Part shown: positions 1 to 11,375 of the stretch, in pieces | Position numbering within the stretch: the stretch's first letter is position 1 | Layout of the letters: each line of letters opens with the position of its first letter | Assembly: GCA_023078555.1 (NCBI GenBank) | Contig: CM041204.1 | Location: forward strand, 4,928,430-4,992,429 | Length of the DNA: 64,000 nucleotides | Reading direction: 5' to 3' | Source: Ulva prolifera | Lineage: Eukaryota; Chlorophyta; Ulvophyceae; Ulvales; Ulvaceae | Program-made: the position numbers and the translations under genes | The notes under the pieces: generated by a model | What the model was told of the DNA's origin: nothing | The model's database searches: none | The model's input: the letters and a program-made list of their open reading frames with translations, nothing else

Positions 1-1620
1 GCTCTCGCAGCGTGGCTGCAGGGGCTGCTTCTGCTCCCACTTCTGTGAACATACGTCTCACATCCGCCAGTTGAGTCTAGAGCGTGAGCTCACGGGGACA
101 TACAGTGCGCCGCTGAGCTAGTCACCCTGGCCTGGCCTTTCCCGAGCGCTCAGCATCGGGCAGCTCACTTCCAGCTGCCCAAGCTTCCTGAGCTGGGCTT
201 TACACAGACCTAAAGCGCACACGGCATGCCATTCATGATCAGGAGGGACCCGCCAGGGGGGCCTGGAGCAGCGCCGCACTGCATGGCATCCTAGGCCTCA
301 TGGTGAGCAGCACGGCTGCCACAAACCTGTGCTGACACGCAAGCCGCAGCGGGAGGCCGAAAGGCCTGTGTGCGGGAAATGCTATTTGAGACACTAGCAG
401 GCGCCCGACTGCGTTGCAAGGCGGCGAGGCGGGCAGCACCGTAAAACCAGCCAATGTATGGCTGTGCACCCATGCCTGCATGTGAGAATCACTTGCATAT
501 AACGATGCGTATACATGATACATATCTATGTACTTATGAAACACAATGTTTGAAAGGTCACAGCGGTTCAGCATATGTCTGTTACATGGATAAAGGTTCA
601 GCACATGCGTGTGCCCGCAAAGCTGGCAAGCAACTTACGAGTTTGGTTGTGGTGTGGCCTGAAAGTGTGTGCGGCTTTTTGCTGAACCGCAAGGATGTTT
701 GTGTAATCCGTTGCTGCTGCCGTGACTCACCGACAAGGCAGGTGTCTTCAGTGCTAGCCTATCACACTCTGGCACAGGAGACGCAATCCGACTGCTTGGG
801 CCATGGAGCAAATCTGCAGCAAATCTGCATGACCGGAGACAGGGTACAAGTGCCAACACAGTCATCCCAGAGCAGCATGCAATGCTTGTGCCTCCCGTCT
901 GAGCTCAGCAGGGGCGGAGGTCTGCATCCAGCTGGAGCGCCGAAATTGATGTATCCTCCGAGAGTCTCCAGCCACGATCAGAACAGCACCAGCGGGACAG
1001 GTCTACACACGTGCGCGGCGTTGGGGATCACCAACATGTGTTGGTGTGCACTTACAGGTCCAGTAGACCTGTGTGCTCTTGCTGGCCTGCAGCCTGGCCC
1101 CGGGCCTGCGCACAGGGCACAGCTTGTACACAAGGCACATGTGGTCCCGTTAACTCGGAGTTGTCAATGTGCAATAGGATACGGCTCAGTAAATCCAGGT
1201 TAACTTTTTTTTACTTTACAAGGCTGTATGCAGGGCTGATATCCAACGAGATCATGGATTACGGTGATCGTAACCTCCATCATCCAGGCTGAATGTTGGT
1301 CAGCACTGTCAAGGTTGTGATGCACCACAGGCGGAGGGATGGGGGGCGTGATGAGAACGGGGGGTCCTTCATATTCTCAAGGATGGGTCCTCCCGTGAAG
1401 CATGCATGCATGACCGAGACCCCACTCAAGCGCGTCCGAAATGGTTCGAGGCTTCACCAGGAGTTCGTGCCATTCAGTACTGGGCTCCGGTCACACCTGA
1501 TTGTGCACTGCGATACCATGTGTCGTTACATGTGAATGTCTCGTTACAGCACTTGCATCTCCACAACTGTTCTCGCATGCAGCGATCCGCCATCGCATAC
1601 CGCTCGAAGATGGTGCATAG
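1..1620. other. No convincing gene; contains one copy of a dispersed repeat
   Basis: Reading frames here are open for up to about 250 codons but show no family resemblance and are rich in CATG/TGCA words, like the non-coding DNA elsewhere in the window. The first 48 bases read as a leucine-rich tail ending in TGA on the + strand, which could be the end of a gene to the left; nothing else supports that. The repeat copy at 1138-1222 is listed separately. Confidence 0.5.
1138..1222 (+). repeat. Dispersed ~85 bp repeat, copy A
   Basis: Matches 46340-46424 in the same orientation over about 85 bases with scattered substitutions. Shared words include CATGTGGTCCCGTT, CGGAGTTGTCAATGT and GGATACGGCTCAGT. 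Similarity ends abruptly on both sides. No coding potential or terminal inverted repeat is visible, so the type of element is unknown. Confidence 0.75.
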
Positions 1621-4006
1621 ATGTATGCCGTTGTAGCAGTGCAACCATGCACGTCGAAATCACTCTCACGTCAGCGACTTGTGGGCCATTCTGCTCCTGA
1701 ATTGCGGGGCGGGCATCTCAAGAAGCTCCCGAGTCATCGCTGTCACCCCGCCCTCCCGCAGCAGGTGAAGGCACGGGAAATACGATGTCGCAAAAGCCAC
1801 AAACCTCTGCTGCAATCAGACTTACTGGGCAATCACAGTCCATGTGCCGCTTACAAACGCTTTGTCCATGTCATGGGGCAAACTGGGGCGCTTGCACTCA
1901 CTTCAAAGGTATTGGGCCTAGTGCGTGAGCAGATTCTTTCGACCTCTTATGGACTTGGAGGCTTAGCTGATGCGTTTAGCATCACGAGCACCATCCCATT
2001 GTTGGCCTTGTCAGGTGTTGGGGGCCTGAATGGAGCAATACATTGTGCGATGGCCTCTACTTGCAAGCATTTTCTACCAGAGAGGTAAGCGACAGGCATC
2101 GGAGGGAACAAGCAACTAGCGTGCCTGCTTTTGCCTTTCATGGAGCTGATGTGGATGCACTTCCAGGCCTGCTGGGCCACCAGCTGCGGAAATTCCCAGC
2201 TCGGCGTTGGGAATCGAATGGACATCAGAGAGTTTGATGCATTTTGTCCATGTCTGCAATGCGCGACTCGGCCTCATTTTGGGGTCCTCTGCTCTACTGC
2301 TTGTCACATTTTCACCTGCTGTTGTATCAGTCCTAGCACCAGGGCTAGCGACACAGCATCACCATGCTGCAGTGTGCATGTTGCGAGTGATGTCCCCTGC
2401 AGTCCTGCTATCAGGTGTGCTCCCCTCCACATGCTTTATGCACCGACTGTTTCGGCGCAGAAGGAGGTGACAGTGCACACAGTCACTATGGGACCAATGC
2501 CGTAGTGGATACAGTGCTTGAGCAGCATGCAGGATTTATCGGTGTCAACATTGGAGCCTTGAGTTTCATGAATCTCACACTCGTGCCATCTGCACTGTCA
2601 ATGGTTGGAAATGTTGCTTTCATTTGCTGGATCGGTTCAGGCCTCCCTACTCAAGGCATGAACCCTTTCGCTGTCTGCAGTGCACGCCGGCATCTACATA
2701 GTGTATGTCGCTAGGCTACCTGTAGAGGCATGATGCATGGATGGCACATGGACGAGCCACGCCGCATGTGTGGCTTTCCTTGTACACAGTCACGCCCATG
2801 CCATCAGGCATACAGCAGCTCCACAGCTAGAATCTCTGTTACAGGGCCTGTTCATCTGGGTTCTGCGGTTATCGCATCTGCTGTGGCGCAGTGGGCTGTG
2901 TCTCATGTGACCCTCCAGCGGTGCTTCCCAAAGGAACGATCAGGCCCGCAGCATGCCATGCAGCATGATTACACGGCACTGTTCACAGGCATGCTGGACG
3001 TCGCAACTCCCGCTCTTCTGACCACGTGCGTTGTACACAGCTCAGCTTGGGCCGATCTGATCGCAGCCTCGTACATTCCAGGTGCGCATCAGGTCCGGGG
3101 TACGGGTGCATCCCAGCTGCTTTCCATTCCGCAACTGCCGTGTGGTCAGACTATCATTGGGTCGACATGCGGGACGCAATTCTGGCCACACTGATCCTCA
3201 GTAACACAGTGCCAGACTCTCGGGACAAAGCCACCACCTTCACGGCCATGCAACGTGCACACCTGCATGCAGGAGCAGCATCCACCATATCGTACGCCTG
3301 CATACTAGGAATGGCTCCATTTGGAATCCTGTCTGCTGGATTCTTGACACCGCTCCTGCAGGTGCTACCCCAAGTGCACCCTTCCGAGCATGTGGCTGTC
3401 CTACTCCTCCGACTCCCAACACTGCTGCGCCTCATGTTGCCCACTGCAGCCAGCCTGATCATTCTGGCGCCCCAGGCTGTCATGCTTGCATTCAGCGGCG
3501 GGGCGTTCCAGGCTCAGGAGGTCTGTCAAGTTGCTGCCCTCTTGCCATATGTACAGCTCAGTGCAGCAGCTGGAATGCTGCGGGACCTGCTGTTCCGGCT
3601 GCACTACGTGCGAGGCAGTGGCTGGCTTGTGCTGCGGCTACAGCTTGGGATGCTGGTGATGAACGCCGGCATGAACACTGCAGTGCTGGCACTCGGATGG
3701 GGTCCTGCCGGGATCATTGGCACGGCGGCTGTGGCAAGCGCCATCGGCGCGTTCCTGGCTGGATTGATGCTGCCGTGCAGGGCAGGGGACGGACAGCTCA
3801 TCAGGAGGCTGGCGTGGGATGCTTTCAAGGCCACTCTCGCCACATTTCTGAGTGCAGGCACTGCGATGTGCTGTATGGGTGGGGTCCCAGCTGTCACGGA
3901 TCGATGGGCAGCGTTGAGGACGTGCTCGCAGTTTGGCGCGTGGATGACCGCCTTGTACGCGGCGTGCATGTGTGCCATCGGTGCAGCAGATGGAGAGGCC
4001 GCTTGA
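1621..4006 (+). CDS. murJ: MurJ/MviN-type lipid II flippase, probably plastid-targeted
   Basis: Exon model join(1621..2084, 2167..2414, 2533..2634, 2845..3081, 3273..4006) gives 594 aa with matching phases; the exon 2 acceptor is the least certain. MurJ flips the peptidoglycan precursor lipid II across the membrane. About 80 N-terminal residues, basic and poor in acid residues, resemble a transit peptide. The MurJ core then starts with KVLGLVREQ, followed by a G-GLADAF-like motif, GGLNGAIH, VLAPGL with RVMSP, and a segment with DLIAASYIPGA. The GG-NG-H motif and the order of motifs resemble cyanobacterial MviN more than proteobacterial MurJ. The C-terminal half is a string of hydrophobic segments as expected for a MOP-superfamily flippase. 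MurJ genes are known from plastids of glaucophytes, some prasinophytes and streptophytes. That this copy acts in the plastid is inference. Confidence 0.85.
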
Positions 4007-4108
4007 CACCTTGGGTGCAACCCGGACGTGAAGTGGCACGCCGGGGAGCTTTACAATATATGGACAGGAACTGCAGAGCCCGGTCGGAAAGTCTGCGACA
4101 TTCTCTGG

Positions 4109-4113
4109 TGTAA
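4109..4113 (+). terminator. Likely TGTAA poly(A) signal of the murJ gene
   Basis: TGTAA, the usual chlorophyte polyadenylation signal, about 100 bases after the murJ stop codon. Confidence 0.5.
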
Positions 4114-5224
4114 AGTGGAGAGCCACCACGCTCCCCTCCTCGTGGCTAACCTCTTTCATGGATTGACAGATGTCCCCCATGGGATTTTGTGGTGCGATGG
4201 GATTTCCCAGCATCGAATGATGATGAGTTGTGAGCCGCCATGTATGCAGATCCGTCTGCTAGACCCTGCCGAGGCTTCATATGACCCCCCCCCCCCCCCC
4301 GGCTCCAGGGCCCACACCCCATGCTCGCCTTGTTGCTCAGCATGCTTGCACATCTGGATGCGCGATTCTCGATGGGCTATGTGTATGCCTTGTCCGCCCC
4401 CCAGGAGGCAGACGCCAATGCCTGAATGGGTGAGGCTCGACGGCTGAGTTGCGTTTTGTGTGTTTGTTTGGGCTGCATGGGAAAAAGTTGGCTGGCACAC
4501 GGTTGCCTGAAAAAGAGTTGGCTGGCACACGGTTGCCTGAATCTAAATTATGGGACATTGGCGTCCATAATTGTTTACGGAACAGGGTCGCAAGACCATT
4601 TTTGAACATGCCACTTGACAAATCATGCTGACAGCTGGCGCCGTACGGTCGATGTTGGCTGCATGAATGCAGCAGGACCTGCTGTTGGTCCATTTAAGAG
4701 TACATAGAGACTGCGTGATGCAAACATGTTTTGTGGGCGTTGCTTTTTGGGATTTGTTGGACACAGGTCCACGGCAATGACCGAGTTGCATGCTGAGCTG
4801 GGCCTCGGCGGGCCACCATGCTGTCGGAAGCCATGCAAGTCAAACGTCTGGTGAAGCCATCTCTGCCCACTGCCACCTTGCCATTGTTCCCTCGCCCACT
4901 TGATTGCATTTCTGCCACTGCAGCGGCTGATGCTCGCGCTGTCGCTGGCTCATGATCGCGCTTTCGTTTGCACCTGTGAGCGTTCGGTCTGCATGCTTGT
5001 CAACCACTTCGGTGTCTGAGACGTCGTCGCTTGTGGTTGAATAGCGTTGACACGCTTCTAATCTTTCGCTCGACCATTATGATCACTACCTGGTCGGAAA
5101 ATTGTTCCTGAAGTGGCAAGCCGTATCAGCCTGTACCCAGTCACAGGACACACTGCCACGATCAGCAGCCAGCCATACCGATAGAGCTTACTGAAGTGAT
5201 TTGGATCCGAGCTTCGATAACAAG
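4114..5224. other. Intergenic region with a C tract and a short direct repeat
   Basis: No recognisable gene. It holds a run of about 14 C near 4287 and two 24-base direct repeats (4487-4510 and 4517-4540). The 5' end of the RRP4 transcript probably lies at its right end. Confidence 0.6.
4487..4540 (+). repeat. Two 24-base direct repeats, 30-base period
   Basis: The unit GTTGGCTGGCACACGGTTGC plus CTGA occurs at 4487-4510 and again at 4517-4540, separated by six A/G bases. The copies are identical, so the duplication is recent or homogenised. No function is apparent. Confidence 0.9.
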
Positions 5225-6897
5225 ATGGGCTGGAGCGTGGCAGCACTAGATGCTACGGCTCCAGCGATGCTCACTGCTGCTATGCTGGAGGAGTCACCTG
5301 GGGTGACGCCGGATAATTTGCTTGTCTGCGTGGGGGACAACATAGCCGTTGAAGAAGAAAACTTCCTCAAGTAAATATTTCTCCACGATCTTCTACTCCA
5401 AGAAGTAGATCGGTCTTGACGGTTGCTCAGATCTGTCAATGTGCATGGACATGCGTTCACACCAGAGCTGCAGCACAGGGGTCACGGAACGGTTTTGATT
5501 CAAGACTCGGAAGAATCACAATTAGTGTCCTCAGTATGTGGGGCAGTCAAGAGAGTCAACAAGCTCGTGATGATGCAGCCATTCAAGGGCAGGTGTGTTT
5601 CCCTGCTGGCTGCCATCGGCACCTGATGCACACGTGATGTGCATAGCAGAATGTTGACCCTGACTTCGATCACCGCGATGAAGGCTGAACACACAGTCGC
5701 TTACTCGTTGTTTGTCAGTCGATCATCAGCAGTAACGCTGCTTCGAGTGCCGGACAACATTCATGTGACTCGACATAAGTGTGGATCTGTACCTACAACA
5801 GGCCACCACACCCTGCTCAAGACATTTTTTCTGTATCGTGTTAGTGTTTTCCATGTTTGGGCTCCGAAATGATGCCACGTCTGACCTCGATCGCTGACTA
5901 CATGACCGTTGAAAAGTTCTATGCTTTTCCGAAATTACATGATGGCTGACCGTACTAGGTACTCCCCAGAGTTAGGAGACGTGGTGGTCGGGAGGGTGGT
6001 GGAGGTGCAGACAAGACGATGGGCGATTGAGATGGGCGCGCAAACGCAGACAGCACTGCAGCTCAGTGCGGTACAGCTCCCGGGAGGAGCCCAACGCAGG
6101 AGAACAGCAGACGACGAGCTCAACATGCGCCAGCTCTTCCAAGAAGGAGATGTGATAGTAGCCGAGGTGCGCTCATTCCTGGCAATCATCCGCGCTCTTG
6201 AGCTCCTGGCCGTTGCCTTGCTTTAACAGTTTCAAGCCTTCAATGAATAGGCTGTGTTCCAGCAGAACTGTCCGGGACAAGGGGATGGTGGATAAATATG
6301 CTGCTCTGCACCGCTGCGAACACTGCAGTGTCATCGCCTGAGGTCTCCCAGTCTAGGCCAGCGGTCAAACAATGTTGAGCTGTGCAGGTTCAGAACCTGG
6401 GACGGTCTGATGGGAACGTGGCGCTACACATGCGCAGTTCCAAGTATGGAAAGCTGCAGAAAGGGCAGCTGGTTTGCGTTCCTGCAAAGCTTGTGAGGCG
6501 ACAAGCTAGCCACATCGTGGACATCGAGGGGCAGGGAGTCCGGGTTGTCATGGGATGCAACGGCTGGATCTGGGTTGCAGTGACAGACAAGTCCAAGCCT
6601 GTGCCCACACGCGCTGCGGGCATGTATGGTAGCGCAATGGACACAGGCGCCGAGGATGTGGATTTCACACCGGAGCAGGGCCAATGGGCATTATGTGCAC
6701 GATTTGCCGCTGCCATACGAGCTTTGGCGCGGGTCAGCTTGCCTATTCAAGTGAGCTTTTTGCAAGCCATTGTCGAGGAGAGCACGAAGCGTGGTATTGC
6801 TTGTGCAGACATGACACAGATGGAGTTTCTGAGTGTTGTCCTCGAACTCGAACTTTCCCGGAGAGCAGAGGCTTCAGACCGCATGCAAACCGATTGA
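5225..6897 (+). CDS. RRP4: Exosome complex RNA-binding subunit RRP4 (EXOSC2)
   Basis: Exon model join(5225..5370, 5479..5592, 5959..6166, 6388..6897), 325 aa, all phases consistent. RRP4 is one of the three S1/KH cap subunits of the RNA exosome, which performs 3'-5' RNA processing such as rRNA ITS2 trimming. Visible family landmarks in order: the N-terminal domain with GHGT and a VNKLV motif, the S1 domain opening with GDVVVGRVVEVQ and containing LPGGAQRRR and DELNMR, the SSKYGKL motif, and a KH-like segment with NGWIWV. Length fits eukaryotic RRP4, with a modest C-terminal extension. The start was chosen because the short acidic N-terminus and its phase-2 junction lead exactly into GHGT. It converges with RPF2, another ribosome-biogenesis gene. 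Confidence 0.93.
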
Positions 6898-7103
6898 AAC
6901 CGATTAGATCGAATAGGGTTACTGTGTGATGTCTCCTCAGATTGATCCAGTGGTTGCCATCTTGAGAAAAGCGTCCGAGCAGCAAAATTGTTATGCAGTG
7001 ATGCAGTTGTGGTACATGGTGTATGACACTCGCCTGTAGCGGGTCGTTATGGCCTTCATGTCACGATCCAACGTTTATACCGGTATGCATGTATAAACAG
7101 ATA

Positions 7104-7108
7104 TGTAA
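7104..7108 (+). terminator. Possible TGTAA poly(A) signal of RRP4
   Basis: TGTAA about 207 bases after the RRP4 stop, in the gap between two convergent genes. Confidence 0.35.
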
Positions 7109-7283
7109 TTGTTCACGCGGTACAAACACTCTTGAGCGTCTATGCGTACATGTGTCGTGCATCTTGAGGTTGCCACGGGTAGGTAGAGAGCAGTATGAAC
7201 ATGCACTGTTGGGCGAGGAGCTTTTTGAGGTATATCCATTTTTTGCTCACCTAACATCTCAGAATGGCAATTGGGCTCAATTA

Positions 7284-7288
7284 TTACA
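7284..7288 (-). terminator. Likely TGTAA poly(A) signal of RPF2
   Basis: TTACA on the + strand reads TGTAA on the RPF2 strand, 62 bases after its stop codon. Confidence 0.5.
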
Positions 7289-7349
7289 CAGCAAGGCAGA
7301 ACTTCTGAAAAGACGTGTGATGCAGTGCCGGTCGTAGAGCAACACACGA

Positions 7350-8806
7350 TTAGCCTGCATCTGACTCTGTTTTGGAGGCTCGCTTCTTTTCTTGCCGTTC
7401 TTGCGCAGCTTCTCTTCGTTGCCGCTTGACTCCCTTGCTCTTGACCAGGTTCAGCCCTGTCAGATCTTGCTTAGGCATGTATATGCGGCCGACCTTGCCG
7501 TCCAGCTCATCAAAGCCAACATTTTTCTGCTTCTTCTTGTCTGTGCTTGGCCGCTTCAGGGCTTCGGACATCAGATCTCCGGGAGCTTCCTGTATCCGAC
7601 GAATATCGAGCTGTAAGTACGGTCCGGCTTCTTCCAGTTCGACCCGCGGAACCTGCACAGCTCATGATGATTAAGTCTTTGAAACAAGCCCAGCACACCG
7701 TCAGCCCTGTGCACATCTTGAGGAAGTGCCACTGACACATGTGAGGTATATAAATCACATGATATGAAACATGTTATGGCATGGATAAATTGTGCGCATG
7801 CCAAGTCGGATACGGCAATGGCAGCCCAACACTGTTCGCACCAGGCCTGCATGGTGGTATTGGCAAGAACCATGCTGACAGTGATCAGATGGCCTTACAA
7901 GCCATTCTGCGGAAGGTTTCAGTGTTTGTTTGCGCAACTAAATGAGCGCTAGTAGCAGTGAGACGATGCAGGAGGACACATGCCTTGGTCCCCGACTTCT
8001 TGAGCTTCACACAGTAGTGTCTGATGGTAACCTTGCCATCTGGGTGAGCGCAACATACAAACATGCGCTCCACATTAGTCAGGCTGACCTCTGGGTCGGG
8101 GGATCCGCGGAAGAGGTCAATCAGCATGCTCTTCAACATCTTGTGCTTCGAGTTTTGCTCAAATTGTTCCCCCAAAAAGATAAATCCTGGCTACATGCAC
8201 AGCTGAGATCGTGACTGAGAGACGGTGAGTGCAATCACTGCAACCAAACCCAACGGCGTGGCAGCAGACCTTTGCGTCTGGCTTCAGCGCTGATGCACCA
8301 GGAAATGTCGCGATTGGCGTGAAGTCTAAGACCCCGACCTCAATCATGTCGAGCACATTGAAGTCGAACATGCGTCCTATCACAAGATTATTGGGTCGTT
8401 TCTTGCTGTGATTCGCTAGACAGAAGAGAGGGCAGTCACTTCGCTCACAGAAAAACTGGAGCGTCAATTCTTGGCCAGTTTCAAAAGGATGCAGATCGTT
8501 CTTCCGAGAATACTTCACTGAATCACCTTTTTTTAGTTTGTGAAGATCAGTCAGCACATCCCTGATCACCTGACTGACCTTATTGCCTTGCAGTAGTAGG
8601 ACCTTCTTCGGATCCTCGACCTGCAGCACATCGAGCTGGTGAGATGGAGGAAGCCCCTAATACCTGAAGCAATTATCAGGCACAGGTGCCAGTATGAAGT
8701 TTCAGGCTTTGTGCTGGCGTGCCTCTTTGGGTGCGCGCTTCTCCAGGGCCCGTTTTCCTTTCCTCGTCTTGGCCGGCCTCTTAGGCCCAGACAGGGAGCC
8801 GCTCAT
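7350..8806 (-). CDS. RPF2: Ribosome production factor 2 (Brix domain)
   Basis: Exon model complement(join(7350..7652, 7984..8190, 8270..8620, 8723..8806)), 314 aa, phase 0 at every junction. RPF2 with RRS1 docks the 5S RNP (5S rRNA, uL18, uL5) into pre-60S particles in the nucleolus. Landmarks: basic N-terminus with KRALEKRAPK, then EDPKKVLLLQG, the Brix-domain motif KKRPNNLVIGRM, the LIDLFRGSPDPE segment, LKLKKSG, VELEEAGP, and a lysine-rich tail after KVGRIYMPKQDL. Two of its three introns appear to use GC rather than GT donors (after the APKE codons and after KKSGTK). The surrounding bases, AG|GCACGC and AG|GCATGT, otherwise fit a donor consensus. It lies tail to tail with RRP4. Confidence 0.94.
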
Positions 8807-11375
8807 CTCTGCGAGATGCTAGCGCCTGAAATCTGGACACGCGCCTGTATTCCAACAGGTGAATGTTCCTCTAAGTTGAAATCTCTACTGATCGCAGTCA
8901 TCGACGCATTCGTGAGGCTCTCTGATGGTGGCGCGCGATCATCACGTCTGAGCGTTGTGCATCCAGAAGTAGGCGACCTCCATCACGACAGCATCGACAT
9001 ATGTCTACGGAAATATTTCTCAATTTCAGCCGCACTTCTGCCCGTCGCCGCCGATACAGTGTTATTACAGCGCGCAGAGCTACGGCTACGGCTAGCTTGC
9101 ACCACCGGTAGCCACAGCGCCGCGGTGCACATCCTGCAAATGCCTCTGCAGCTCTTTCTGAACAGCATGTCTCGAGATATAGCACCCGGGTCACACCAGC
9201 ACAGCACGACAAGATTCTTTCATTTCCCCCAGAAGCCAGCATTCTTGACGTTGTGGCTGGTACCATCCACTCCATATGCTACACCATGCAGCTGCATCGA
9301 TTGCCAGCGGGCACACCCAGGGGCCAGCTTCTGATAAATTAACACAGCTATACATGTTTTTATTATTTCCTTCTGCCACCCTGTGGCTGTCAGTCGTAAC
9401 GTGGCATGCGACCGTGCCACTAAAGCCACAACACAGCAGCGTGCACGGGCACACCCATCTGCTGCTGTGCCACATGAGAAACGACCCAACGCACGTACCG
9501 CACCCTGCAAAATGCCTGCAACACAGAAATCAACTCGGAAGTGAACAGGTGTCGCAGTGATGCCCACATCAGAAGTAGCAGTGCCTGCAGGGTAGCAGCT
9601 CCAACAATGCAGAGTGCACGGCCATGTTGAGGTGCATGCTCTGGGTCCCCCAGGTTGGCGGTACCGCAACAGGCGCGTCCATGATCATCTCTGCACCTGC
9701 ATCGCACACCCCCGCTTGCTGGACAAGCTGGCGCCCCTGTGCAATCATGCGCATACCTAAGGTGCCCACGAGGCGCCGGACAAAAAAGTTTGCCAAGTCG
9801 GCGTGATAAAAAGGCTGCATGCTCATTGAATCTCAAGGGATCGATGTGACATCCCGCTGAACGCAATGCCGATGCGAGGTGGTCAGCTGCGCTGGCGTGC
9901 CATGGCACAAATGCATGGTGTCAGGGATCATGTGGTGGCCGCCCGTGCCAGGTCACCTCGCTGTGCCAGATAGAGGCCGTCATGCACATGCATGCATGGA
10001 CGGCGGCATATCCGACGGCGGCCGCCGAACATGCACCTACACATGCTGGCGTGGGGTTTGCGCTATGCTCACTGCGGCAGCATGGCGCGCGCTACACTGT
10101 TGCCTTCAACCTGCTGCACTTGCTGTACATCCGATGTGCTGCAGTGTCATCGGGAATGGGGCTGCGCTGGGCGTGTGCGAGGGCGCTGCAGCACAGCGCG
10201 GCGACTAGTCCTGGAGGGAGGGTCTATGCACTCCTGGGCTGGTCAGTCTCACACTTGCGTTTACTGTAGCATTTGCTGTGCTTAGATGCTCAGTTGGTGT
10301 GTGAATATGGGCCAGTGCTGTAAGAGCGCCCCTATATTCAAGGGAGGTGTGTGCTCTGCGTTGCTGAGACCTGGGCGATCTGCGCGGGGGGCTCTGTGAA
10401 ATCGATACGGCCTGCTCGTCGTGGCTGCTCCTTCGTTGCTTTGTGCGCGCGAGGACAGGGTGTGTACGCACACAATCAGCTGGTACGCTCAATGTGCGGA
10501 GCTGCAGTGCATCTGCTTCCATGTAGTCTCAGGATGTTGCGAGACATGTGATATGCTGGAGCGGGTGCGCCCACACCTGCTGTGACACGAGGTGCAACTG
10601 TCCAGGTGGCCCTGGTAACAATGATGCGAGCTCACGGCTGGCTGGCTCGTTCGAGAATGCTGTTGATGCCAGTGTTCCGGCAGCAAAAACGTGGCTTTCG
10701 GTGGCCTGGTGTGGATGCTATATGCGTGAGCTAAGCTCCAATGCAGAGTAATGGCAGACGCAGAATGCAGGATCGAGCGGCTGTGCAATTTCATAATCTC
10801 GACGTCTGCAAATCGAAGGTAGATGGGAGTACGAGGCGAGGGGTTACCATAGCCGGGGACCCTCCGAAACAATTCCACAAAAGTCGATGTACCCGATGCC
10901 CGTTAATGTGTGCAGCATCTTCGCTGCATGGGCCGACAGCGCGCATCCGTGACCTTTGTGTCTCATGCATAATGTCGTGGCCGTAGCAAAGCTTGCATGC
11001 AACGATCTCGTATGAGTCGAGAGAACGCTGAATCGACCGCACGCCGCACACTGCGATGCCCCAAGGTTCGCTGCCGCGGCCGTAGGCGACGGAGTGTGTG
11101 TGCGTGTGCAAAACCCTCTTCCTCGTCGCTTTGTTTCTTGTTCGTGGGCACGTCCCAATAGTTGTCAGGCCCACATGCGTGACAGCCAGCAGCAGCTGTT
11201 GCAGAGTGGTAGGAAGAACGGTTATTGTCCACGTCGGTGCGGAGCCGTAGCACGCCCCAGCGCTGTTGTCTTCATCCTGATCCATCCAGTTCTTGGCTAG
11301 GTTGCTGAAGTGAGCAGTATATGCTTGTACACATAGCTGCAGTGGACTACGTACTTTCGAAGCTGGCCCATAGCA
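8807..11375. other. Long region without a recognised gene
   Basis: It separates the RPF2 start from the zinc transporter. Many short reading frames occur, but only the minus-strand frame at 9569-9826 has protein-like composition. The rest is GCATGC/TGCA-rich and frequently stopped on both strands. Promoter sequences of both flanking genes must lie here but are not recognisable. Confidence 0.5.
9569..9826 (-). CDS. Hypothetical short reading frame, possibly one exon
   Basis: An 85-codon frame from an ATG at 9826. The first 60 or so residues look protein-like: a charged helix (NFFVRRLVGTLGMRM) followed by AEMIMDAPVAVPPTW. The tail after that reads like intron sequence. I recognise no family. 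It could be a single exon of an undetected minus-strand gene or chance coding. No neighbouring exon could be joined to it convincingly. Confidence 0.25.
   Translation of the reverse strand: MSMQPFYHADLANFFVRRLVGTLGMRMIAQGRQLVQQAGVCDAGAEMIMDAPVAVPPTWGTQSMHLNMAVHSALLELLPCRHCYF

Noticed and set aside
454-1203. 249-codon + strand frame
   Set aside because: Cys/His/Thr-rich translation with no family resemblance; its end runs into the dispersed repeat and it shares the composition of non-coding DNA here.
4280-4300. C homopolymer as a possible regulatory element or assembly gap
   Set aside because: A simple homopolymer run; no evidence of function, and its exact length may be a sequencing error.
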